A stretch of 38,014 bases of DNA from assembly GCA_947628405.1 (NCBI GenBank), contig CANQZR010000003.1:1-38014 (forward strand), given 5' to 3'. The first letter of the stretch is position 1; each line of letters opens with the position of its first letter. The position numbers were made by a program, and so were the translations under genes. The stretch is from an uncultured Clostridia bacterium (GTDB lineage Bacteria; Bacillota; Clostridia; Oscillospirales; Ruminococcaceae). The notes under the pieces are model-generated. The model did no database searches, was not told where the DNA came from, and saw nothing but the letters and a program-made list of their open reading frames with translations. This document shows, one piece after another, positions 25,562 through 31,886 of this stretch.

Positions 25562-26471
25562 TTAATTGATTCTCCTGTTTTTGTTTTTCGTCTTTTTCCA
25601 TTTTATCAAGCAGTTCCCTGCATAATTTTTCATAATACGGCGTCTTGTAGAAATTCCTGCATGAATTTATCTGCTCCCAAGCGGCGGCTTTGTTGCCGAG
25701 AGTGGCTAAATTTACAGCTTTCCAGTAGAATATCCGGGTCGCGTGCTGCTCGTTAGGTTTGCGCTGTTTGGCGGTTTCCTTTTCGCTTGCGGAATTTGCT
25801 TCTTCCTTTGCAATACGTAACGCATTGTCCAGCAATTGCAGGCTCGTTTCGTAATGCCCGATATAAAATTCATATATTGCCAGAGATATTGATACAAAAG
25901 CGCCGGAACTGGGATTATTCATATATGTTCTCATAAAATATATACCGCGGTTGTATGTGTCGGAAGCCCTGTCAAGATCCCCCGTAAGAAGATACGCCGT
26001 CATAAGCGCGCCGTAATAAATATGTGCGTTTGTCGGACTGACCCTGAATATGCTTTCATCTGCCTTTGACAGCAGTCCGATGGTCTGACTGTATTCGCCC
26101 CTTTCATTATGTATCATTGCGGCAATTATTGAATAAGTCATTTTCCGGTCGTTAGCGGCTGAAACGTTCATCAATCTGTAAGCCTCGTCAAGCGCTGCGT
26201 CGGAATAGCCTTCGGAACATTCCAGTTCATAAAGTCTGCCGGAGACCTTTTTTTCGTTTTTTATCAGGATATGCCCTACAAGGCAGCCTGCCGCCGCTCC
26301 TGCAATTATCGCAATTATCCTCCACAAAGGAAAACCTCTGTGATCAATAAACGAGGTCAGCAGGAATAACGTTATTGCACCTATGAGCGCATATATAATG
26401 TATATCATGACCTGCTGCTGTTTAATGGACTTTGACGCTGATTTTTCATAGCCCTTGAACGGGTCTGACAT
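25545..26471 (-). CDS. Two-helix membrane protein with TPR-like repeats
   Basis: The 308-residue protein has two adjacent membrane helices (about residues 22-42 and 50-70), followed by a cytoplasmic helical region of about 200 residues that reads as tetratricopeptide-like pairs (for example TNAHIYYGALMTAYLLTGDL and GAFVSISLAIYEFYIGHYET). The C-terminus is charged and Gln/Lys-rich. TPRs mediate protein contacts; no specific partner is evident. It overlaps rimM by 17 bp, so it is probably co-expressed with it, although it is not part of the usual rimM-trmD cluster. Start chosen by GGGGG before the ATG. Confidence 0.75.
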   Translation of the reverse strand: MSDPFKGYEKSASKSIKQQQVMIYIIYALIGAITLFLLTSFIDHRGFPLWRIIAIIAGAAAGCLVGHILIKNEKKVSGRLYELECSEGYSDAALDEAYRLMNVSAANDRKMTYSIIAAMIHNERGEYSQTIGLLSKADESIFRVSPTNAHIYYGALMTAYLLTGDLDRASDTYNRGIYFMRTYMNNPSSGAFVSISLAIYEFYIGHYETSLQLLDNALRIAKEEANSASEKETAKQRKPNEQHATRIFYWKAVNLATLGNKAAAWEQINSCRNFYKTPYYEKLCRELLDKMEKDEKQKQENQLNETLS

Positions 26472-26488
26472 AAAAATCCCCCTTTAAT

Positions 26489-27436
26489 TTATATATTTAT
26501 GCAGTTCATAATAACAGTGATCATCATTTCCATTTCCTCCGGCATTGATTCAGCGATCATTATGGTCAATGCGACAAGAGTGTAATCATCTATCAATTTT
26601 TCGCCGTCTATAAATAGAACTCCGTTCTTATCCAAAAAGTATAAAAATATAGCGGCGGCTATTCGTTTATTGCCGTCAAGGAAACTATGGTTCTTTGTAA
26701 TAAAATAAAGCAGATGTGCGGCTTTTTCTTCAAGTGTAGGATACATTTCCTGTCCGCCATATGACTGGTAAATATTTCCTATACTTCCTTTGAAAGAATC
26801 GTCCTTTTCTTTGCCAAACAGCTCAGATTCAGCGTTGAAACGCATATTTTCTATAACTTCTCTACATTCCTCATAGGTAAGCGTATAAACAGCTTGTGAA
26901 CCCTTTGGACGTTTCATATTCTGGTGGTCGTATGAATCCAGCAATTCAAGAGCTTCACTGTATTTTTCAATAAAATCAAGAACTTGTTTGCTGTCAAGAG
27001 AATTTTCAGAACGTTTCATTATCCGTACCACATCTCCGATCTGATCGATACGGTTATTGTTCAACGCATAACCCTTGATTATGTAATCTTTAAGTACAGA
27101 ATTTGCCCATTTTCTGAAAGCAATGCCTCTTGATGATTTTACACGGTAACCAACGGAAATTATTACATCAAGATTGTAGTATTCTGTCATATGTGTTTGT
27201 GATTTTCCCTCAATTGCACCATGCTGAGTGGTAGTCGCAAATTTTGCGACTACCACCTGACCGTCCAATTCCTCACGCCGTGCGTTGGCAATGTGTTTTC
27301 CTATTGTTTTTACATCACGTTCAAACAATTCAGCCATTTGTGTACGGTTCAGCCAGACAGTATCCTGTTCCGGAGTTACGGGAACTTCAAGCTTTATGTC
27401 GTTATATTCAAATAATACTATTTCGTTTTTCTTCAT
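26489..27436 (-). CDS. RhuM-Fic/Doc fusion protein
   Basis: The 315-residue protein has an N-terminal RhuM domain (about 1-125; LNRTQMAELFERDVKTIGKH and AFRKWANSVLKDYIIKGY) and a C-terminal Fic/Doc domain (about 180-310). The motif HSFLDGNKRIAA (His250 to Arg258 core) is the Doc-like form HxFxDGNKR. Fic proteins transfer AMP, phosphate or related groups to target hydroxyls; Doc phosphorylates EF-Tu, but which reaction applies here cannot be read. No partner antitoxin gene and no obvious inhibitory S/TxxxE(G/N) helix were found. It interrupts the khpA-rimM order and sits behind a terminator, so it is probably an accessory insertion with a weak promoter of its own. GGTGA precedes the ATG. Confidence 0.88.
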   Translation of the reverse strand: MKKNEIVLFEYNDIKLEVPVTPEQDTVWLNRTQMAELFERDVKTIGKHIANARREELDGQVVVAKFATTTQHGAIEGKSQTHMTEYYNLDVIISVGYRVKSSRGIAFRKWANSVLKDYIIKGYALNNNRIDQIGDVVRIMKRSENSLDSKQVLDFIEKYSEALELLDSYDHQNMKRPKGSQAVYTLTYEECREVIENMRFNAESELFGKEKDDSFKGSIGNIYQSYGGQEMYPTLEEKAAHLLYFITKNHSFLDGNKRIAAAIFLYFLDKNGVLFIDGEKLIDDYTLVALTIMIAESMPEEMEMMITVIMNCINI

Positions 27437-27460
27437 TATACATCACCGATCGGCATTTAA

Positions 27461-27503
27461 TAAAAAAGGAATACCGTGCCGCAAAACACGGACACAATAT
27501 TCC
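27461..27503 (-). terminator. Terminator after khpA, before the Fic gene
   Basis: On the minus strand GGAATA pairs with TATTCC and, inside it, CCGTG with CACGG around a TTTTGCGG loop, followed by TTTTTTATT. One side has a 6-nt bulge. It would end the ylxM-ffh-rpsP-khpA transcript and isolate the Fic gene. Confidence 0.7.
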
Positions 27504-27527
27504 CCGAACGTTCTGTTTGCTTGGATA

Positions 27528-27761
27528 TCAGTCGATCTCTACCATGATCTTCTGATTTGCTCTGCCTGCGCCGGCTCTCATGACCGTGCGGATAGCCTTG
27601 GCGATCCTGCCCTGTTTGCCGATAACTCTGCCCATGTCGGCAGGGGCAACGTGCAGGTGGTAGACCGTAACACCCTCTTCATTGGGCTCGTCAACGTCTA
27701 TTTTTATGGAATCCTTGTCCTCCACAAGTTCCGTAACAATGCTTAAAAGAAGTTCTTTCAT
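27528..27761 (-). CDS. khpA: KH-domain RNA-binding protein KhpA (YlqC)
   Basis: This 77-residue protein is one KH domain. It starts MKELLLSIVTELVEDKDSI, has the YHLHVAPADMGRVIGKQGRI segment with the GKQG RNA-binding loop (GxxG), and ends in ANQKIMVEID. KhpA pairs with KhpB/Jag in Firmicutes and affects cell-wall growth and RNA metabolism. The ATG at 27761 is chosen because its GGAGG lies just upstream; the TTG five codons earlier overlaps that site. It occupies its usual place after rpsP. Confidence 0.94.
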   Translation of the reverse strand: MKELLLSIVTELVEDKDSIKIDVDEPNEEGVTVYHLHVAPADMGRVIGKQGRIAKAIRTVMRAGAGRANQKIMVEID

Positions 27762-27791
27762 AAAAATTTCCTCCAATTGCTTTCGCTGAAC

Positions 27792-27838
27792 ATTAAAAAG
27801 CAGGATACTGACTTGAAGCGAAACCGGCGATCCTGCTT
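27792..27838 (-). terminator. Terminator or attenuator between rpsP and khpA
   Basis: On the minus strand AAGCAGGAT and ATCCTGCTT form a 9-bp stem around a 23-nt loop and are followed by TTTTTAATG, 31 bp before khpA. It could lower khpA expression relative to rpsP. The rest of the 27777-27927 gap holds a second stem that overlaps the rpsP stop. Confidence 0.5.
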
Positions 27839-27897
27839 ACGGGAAAATTTCCGCCGTCACAAGCGAGACGAACACCCGTCCGCCCCGCAGGTCTTTT

Positions 27898-27940
27898 CGG
27901 CGTAATTAACGGTAATTTACGGAAAAATTACTTTACGCCG
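27898..27940 (-). promoter_or_regulatory. Hairpin across the rpsP stop codon
   Basis: CGGCGTAA (27898-27905) pairs perfectly with TTACGCCG (27933-27940), with an inner GTAAT/ATTAC pairing. The stem spans the rpsP stop codon at 27928-27930. It could stabilise the 3' end of the ffh-rpsP RNA. It has no T tail, so it is not a terminator. Confidence 0.4.
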
Positions 27941-28170
27941 TTCTGTTCAAACAGCTTCTTGACTGTTTCCGTAGGCTGAGCGCCGTTAGCCATCCACTTC
28001 TTTGCCTTTTCTGCGTCTATCTTGACAGCGGAAGGCTCCGTTGTAGGATCGTAGTAGCCGATCTCTTCGATAAATCTGCCGTCTCTGGGGAATCTTGAAT
28101 CCGCAACGACTATTCTGTAGAAAGGAGCTTTCTTAGCGCCCATTCTTCTCAGTCTGATCTTTACTGCCAT
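27928..28170 (-). CDS. rpsP: 30S ribosomal protein S16
   Basis: The 80-residue product starts [20 protein letters not shown] and has [20 protein letters not shown] and the end [18 protein letters not shown], all diagnostic of S16. S16 is needed for 30S assembly. It lies 85 bp after ffh and before khpA, the standard Firmicutes order. GGAGGTG precedes the ATG. Confidence 0.98.
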   Translation of the reverse strand: MAVKIRLRRMGAKKAPFYRIVVADSRFPRDGRFIEEIGYYDPTTEPSAVKIDAEKAKKWMANGAQPTETVKKLFEQNGVK

Positions 28171-28255
28171 TTATATTCACCTCCAAAAAATTTTTTGATG
28201 TATTTCAAGGCGTTTCCGCCGTGAAAGCGCTTTAAAACTGCGGCAAGACCGTTAT

Positions 28256-29623
28256 TTATTTTATCGGTGGGAATCCGCCGCCCATCATTCCGGGAGGCAT
28301 TTTCAGCTTATTCTTCTTTCCCTTGCCGTTTTTGCCCATAACGCCAAGCTGCTTCATCATCTTCTGCATTTCCTCAAACTGTCTGAGAAGTCTGTTCACG
28401 TCCGCAACGGTATTTCCGCTTCCTGCGGCGATACGCCGCTTGCGCTTCGGGTCTATAATGGACGGTTTTGCTCTTTCGGCAGGGGTCATTGAAAGGATAA
28501 TGGCTTCTATGCGTTTAAGCTGGCTGTCGTCGATATCCATGTCCTTTATCTTATCGCCCACTCCGGGGAGCATACCTATTATCTGTTTCAAAGGTCCCAT
28601 TTTCTGTATCTGCTTCATCTGATCCATAAGATCGGTCAGATCGAAGCTGTTTTCCCTGAGCCTTTCGCCCAGTTTACGGGAATTTTCCTCGTCAAAGGTG
28701 GACTGTGCGCGCTCGATAAGCGTGAGCATATCGCCCATTCCCAGGATACGGGAAGCCATTCTTTCCGGGTGGAACTGTTCAAAATCGCCCAGTTTTTCGC
28801 CCGTTCCCACGAATTTTATAGGTTTGCCCGTTACGGCAAGCACGGAAAGCGCCGCGCCGCCTCTTGTATCCGAGTCCAGCTTTGACATAAGAACGCTGTC
28901 TATGCCAAGGGCGTCGTCAAAGGCTTTTGCAACATTTACTGCGTCCTGACCGGTCATTGCGTCCACCACAAGCATTATTTCGTTCGGCGACGTTTCGGAT
29001 TTTATGTTTTTAAGTTCGTCCATAAGTTCTTCGTCAATGTGGAGACGTCCGGCAGTATCAAGGATAACAATGTCGTTGCCGTGATCCTTGGCGTGCTTTA
29101 CGGCTTCCTTTGCAATGGTGACGGGGTTTATCTGTCCCATTTCAAATACCTTTACGCCCGCCTTTTCGCCGACCACCTGAAGCTGATTTATGGCGGCAGG
29201 GCGGTAAACGTCGCAGGCTGCCAGCAGCGGTCGCTTGCCCTGTTCCTTGAAGAATTTGGCGAGCTTTGCCGCATGGGTAGTTTTACCCGAACCCTGCAGA
29301 CCGCACATCATGATTATGCACGGCGGCTTGGAGGGGAAATTTATTTTTGCATTGCTGTTTCCCATAAGGGAGATAAGCTCTTCATTGACTATCTTTATTA
29401 CCTGCTGTCCGGGGGTAAGGCTTGTAAGAACGTCCTCGCCGACGGCTCTTTCGGACACCTTGGCTACAAAATCCTTTACGACCTTGTAGCTTACGTCCGC
29501 CTCAAGGAGCGCCAGACGCACTTCGCGCATGGCTTCCTTAACGTCCGCTTCGGTCAGCTTGCCCCTGCCTTTAAGACGCTTAAAAACGGCATTCAATTTT
29601 TCGGAAAGACCTTCAAACGCCAT
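28256..29623 (-). CDS. ffh: Signal recognition particle protein Ffh (SRP54)
   Basis: This 455-residue GTPase binds signal peptides and SRP RNA and delivers nascent membrane proteins to FtsY. Visible parts are the N domain (1-95), the G domain with P-loop GLQGSGKTTHAAKLA (about 108-122), DTAGRLHIDEELM and SKLDSDTRGGAALS, and the methionine-rich M domain (about 300-455) with MGDMLTLIERAQ and the RNA-binding SMTPAERAKPSIIDPKRKRR. The length is normal. It follows ylxM, whose product assists SRP in Firmicutes. Confidence 0.98.
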   Translation of the reverse strand: MAFEGLSEKLNAVFKRLKGRGKLTEADVKEAMREVRLALLEADVSYKVVKDFVAKVSERAVGEDVLTSLTPGQQVIKIVNEELISLMGNSNAKINFPSKPPCIIMMCGLQGSGKTTHAAKLAKFFKEQGKRPLLAACDVYRPAAINQLQVVGEKAGVKVFEMGQINPVTIAKEAVKHAKDHGNDIVILDTAGRLHIDEELMDELKNIKSETSPNEIMLVVDAMTGQDAVNVAKAFDDALGIDSVLMSKLDSDTRGGAALSVLAVTGKPIKFVGTGEKLGDFEQFHPERMASRILGMGDMLTLIERAQSTFDEENSRKLGERLRENSFDLTDLMDQMKQIQKMGPLKQIIGMLPGVGDKIKDMDIDDSQLKRIEAIILSMTPAERAKPSIIDPKRKRRIAAGSGNTVADVNRLLRQFEEMQKMMKQLGVMGKNGKGKKNKLKMPPGMMGGGFPPIK

Positions 29624-29663
29624 AAAAACCTTCCTTAACTAAATAATATCATCTTTAAATGTT

Positions 29664-30038
29664 TCAGAAAAGCTCTTTATTGTCCTCAGCGAGCTTTTCA
29701 AGATATTCAGCGCGCTTTACTATCGCTCTCGGATTGCCGCAGTAGATACATTCCTTTTTTATTTCGGCAGCAAGGGAAGCGATCTCTTCTATCATGGAAA
29801 AATATTTTTCTGAACGTTCCGCAAGGTGAAATTTTTCTTCCATTTCAAACAAAGTCTGTTCACCGCGCTTGATGCTGTCGCGGACGCCCTGACGGGTGAT
29901 ATGCTCATGTTCCGCTATCTCGGAGAGGGAAAGATCATCATTGTAATAAAGGTCGATAGCGTCTATCTGCTTATCCGTAAGCATGGGGGAATAGTAATCG
30001 AGCAGCACCGATATTCGGAGATTTTTTTCGGGATCCAT
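29664..30038 (-). CDS. ylxM: YlxM-family SRP-associated DNA-binding-like protein
   Basis: The 124-residue product starts at the ATG at 30038, 6 nt after GAGGTG; the GTG at 30047 is part of that ribosome site. YlxM proteins resemble sigma region 4: LTDKQIDAIDLYYNDDLSLS and EIAEHEHITRQGVRDSIKRG form the helix-turn-helix. In Streptococcus a relative modulates SRP GTPase activity. It is first in the operon and directly behind a consensus promoter. The C-terminal third is a helical, Lys/Glu-rich extension. Confidence 0.94.
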   Translation of the reverse strand: MDPEKNLRISVLLDYYSPMLTDKQIDAIDLYYNDDLSLSEIAEHEHITRQGVRDSIKRGEQTLFEMEEKFHLAERSEKYFSMIEEIASLAAEIKKECIYCGNPRAIVKRAEYLEKLAEDNKELF

Positions 30039-30080
30039 AACATTCACCTCGCAGATATTGTAAAGTAAAATCCTTTACAT

Positions 30081-30109
30081 ATTATACTATAAAATTTTCT
30101 CTTTGTCAA
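30081..30109 (-). promoter_or_regulatory. Consensus promoter of the ylxM-ffh-rpsP-khpA operon
   Basis: On the minus strand TTGACA (30104-30109) and TATAAT (30081-30086) are perfect and 17 bp apart. It is divergent from the dut promoter, whose -35 is 55 bp away. Confidence 0.92.
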
Positions 30110-30163
30110 GGGGTCGTGAGGAATTTTTTCAGCATTTTTTACCGTCTTGTTCCGTATGCCGGT

Positions 30164-30192
30164 TTGACAAGCCCACATTATTATATTATAAT
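30164..30192 (+). promoter_or_regulatory. Consensus promoter of dut
   Basis: TTGACA (30164-30169) and TATAAT (30187-30192) are perfect and 17 bp apart. The predicted leader is under 20 nt. It excludes the longer upstream reading of dut that would begin at 30116. Confidence 0.9.
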
Positions 30193-30217
30193 TGAAATAT
30201 GGCAAAGGAGGCATTTT

Positions 30218-30721
30218 ATGGAACGCATAGCAAAATTTGAAAAGGTCAGCTTTGAGCGGTTTTCGGAGGATATGGGGCAGCTTCTTCCTCCGCTTCCGGA
30301 AAGCACTGTAAAAAAAATATATGACGGCATAAAACTTCCGGAAAGGGCGACTTCCGGCTCGGCAGGGTATGATCTCTTTCTGCCCTGTGGGATATCTCTC
30401 GGAGCAGGTGAGGGGATAACGGTGCCTACGGGCATTCGGGCAAGGATAAATGACGGCTGGGTGCTGAACATTTATCCGCGGAGCGGACTGGGCTTTAAAT
30501 TCCGCGTAAGGCTGGACAATACAGTGGGAATAATAGACGCGGATTATTATTATTCCGACAACGAAGGGCATATTATGATAAAATTTACCAACTGCGGCGA
30601 AAGATCTTTTTCCCTTGAAGCAGGCAAAGGCTTTGCGCAGGGGATATTCCTGCCATTCGGGATAACCGAGGACGACGACGCTTCCGCCGTAAGGAACGGC
30701 GGCTTCGGAAGCACGGGATAA
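30218..30721 (+). CDS. dut: dUTP diphosphatase (trimeric type), variant motif 3
   Basis: The product has 167 residues from the ATG at 30218, which has AAAGGAGG 8 nt upstream. It should split dUTP to dUMP and diphosphate, keeping uracil out of DNA and feeding dTMP synthesis. Trimeric dUTPase motifs: 1, SAGYDLFLP (48-56); 2, PRSGLGFK (87-94); 3, TVGIIDADYYYSDNEGHI (102-119); 4, GKGFAQGIFLPF (136-147); 5, RNGGFGSTG (159-167). Motif 3 carries a few extra residues compared with the common IDxDYRGE form; the catalytic Asp is kept. The N-terminal 40 residues are longer than usual. It reads into the next lipoprotein gene with no terminator. Confidence 0.9.
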   Translation: MERIAKFEKVSFERFSEDMGQLLPPLPESTVKKIYDGIKLPERATSGSAGYDLFLPCGISLGAGEGITVPTGIRARINDGWVLNIYPRSGLGFKFRVRLDNTVGIIDADYYYSDNEGHIMIKFTNCGERSFSLEAGKGFAQGIFLPFGITEDDDASAVRNGGFGSTG

Positions 30722-30724
30722 AGG

Positions 30725-30761
30725 TAACAATTCGGTTACAATATGATTACAATTTGGTACA
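30725..30761 (+). promoter_or_regulatory. Array of four TTACA-like repeats (putative activator site, locus 2)
   Basis: TAACA at 30725, TTACA at 30736 and 30747, and GTACA at 30757 are spaced 11, 11 and 10 bp apart. The stretch TTACAATTTGG is shared exactly with the array at 2971-3006. The array starts 4 bp after the dut stop and ends 4 bp before the -35 box. Confidence 0.6.
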
Positions 30762-30765
30762 CTTG

Positions 30766-30794
30766 TTGAAATTCCCCCTTGGAGATGTTACTAT
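30766..30794 (+). promoter_or_regulatory. Sigma-A promoter of the 30829 lipoprotein gene
   Basis: TTGAAA (30766-30771) and TACTAT (30789-30794) are 17 bp apart. It is weaker than the locus-1 promoter, which fits a need for an activator on the adjacent array. The predicted start is near 30801. Confidence 0.75.
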
Positions 30795-30826
30795 GGAATA
30801 AAGGTAACTTCTGCAAGGGGGAATTT
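30769..30826. promoter_or_regulatory. Inverted repeat spanning the -10 and ribosome site (locus 2)
   Basis: The left arm at 30769-30791 and the right arm at 30804-30826 are 23 bp each, with two mismatches and a 12-nt gap. The right arm contains the AAGGGGG ribosome site of the gene at 30829. The left arm covers the promoter spacer and part of the -10, upstream of the predicted start. The centre is 3.5 bp after the -10, exactly as at 3033-3074. Confidence 0.8.
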
Positions 30827-30828
30827 TT

Positions 30829-31872
30829 ATGGCAAAAAAGCTGTCGTCAATGGTGCTTCTGGGAATTTTTGCGGCAATGATGTTATGCGGCTGCGAAAAA
30901 ACGGAGAAAGATGTGGATTCTGCCGCCCTGACTGATGAAATAACGTCTTTTTCGGAAATGCCGGAGATCTCCGCATTTACCGAATTTGCCGAAGTTACGG
31001 AAATTACCGCGGTCGAGCCGGAAGTTACGGAAATAACGGAAATTTCCGACGTTCCCACAATTACCGAAACTTCCGAAGAAACGGAAATTACAAAGCGTGA
31101 AATGCCCTTTGAACAGGAACTTACGGAGCTTATGTCATATATACAGCACGGCGGCGGCACGTTCTTTGGTATGGAACAATATGATTTTCTTGATGATCTT
31201 AAACTTGATACATACAAATATTTTCACCGTGGGAACGGCGTTTATGATGTTATCCTGACCTGTTCGGACAGCAGCTGCGAAATGTTCCCCGACGGTGATT
31301 CGGAATGGGTATTTGACAAAGGACTGTTTTTCCCTGCCGCAAAAGAGGACGCCATAATTTTTACGGAGGACGCATACGGTTTTACCGAGCCTATCAGAAC
31401 AGCATATTTTGCAGCCTGCGATCATACGGAGTGGACCGGCATATTCGATAAGGACGAGCCGGCGGAAAGAGAGCCGTATTACGCTCATTGGGCGCTGCAT
31501 ACTGTTCCGGTGCATGAGGACGGAACGGCTTCTGTAGATGAAGCAAAGGAGTTTATGAAAAAACTTTATGATATCGACCTGTCTGATGAAGATTTCGCCC
31601 GAATGGAAGACATAGGCGTATTGAAAGACGGCATACTGTACCCGTATATGTGCGGTCACGGCAGAAGCTGGTATTATCCGGCGTTTGCGGGATATGACGA
31701 AACGGATACGGAATTGAAAGTCCGCATTGATTATTATGGCGATGAACTTTATTTTTACGCTGCTTTGCAGTCGGAATATACATTTTCAAAAAACGAGGAC
31801 GGAACTATAACTTTGCGTGACGTTCAGAAAGTTTTTGACAGCGGCTATGAACCTGCGTCAGGAACGGTATAA
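30829..31872 (+). CDS. Secreted lipoprotein with Thr-Glu-Ile repeat linker
   Basis: The 347-residue protein has a lipoprotein signal (MVLLGIFAAMMLCGC, Cys22). The linker (about 30-90) repeats EVTEIT, TEITEI and similar units, and the DNA shows matching GAAGTTACGGAAAT-like repeats. The folded part (about 92-347) is acidic and rich in Tyr and Asp, with no family I recognise. It starts 108 bp after dut behind its own promoter, TTACA array and inverted repeat. The solute-binding lipoprotein gene begins 14 bp after its stop, so the two form an operon. Confidence 0.8.
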   Translation: MAKKLSSMVLLGIFAAMMLCGCEKTEKDVDSAALTDEITSFSEMPEISAFTEFAEVTEITAVEPEVTEITEISDVPTITETSEETEITKREMPFEQELTELMSYIQHGGGTFFGMEQYDFLDDLKLDTYKYFHRGNGVYDVILTCSDSSCEMFPDGDSEWVFDKGLFFPAAKEDAIIFTEDAYGFTEPIRTAYFAACDHTEWTGIFDKDEPAEREPYYAHWALHTVPVHEDGTASVDEAKEFMKKLYDIDLSDEDFARMEDIGVLKDGILYPYMCGHGRSWYYPAFAGYDETDTELKVRIDYYGDELYFYAALQSEYTFSKNEDGTITLRDVQKVFDSGYEPASGTV

Positions 31873-31886
31873 AAAAGGAGAATAAT

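Noticed and set aside
27798-27940. Small RNA gene between rpsP and khpA
   Set aside because: Two stems are visible but there is no promoter; they are more simply read as processing or attenuation structures.
30044-30730. Minus-strand 228-codon frame opposite dut
   Set aside because: The plus strand encodes all five dUTPase motifs; the antisense peptide has no family features or ribosome site.
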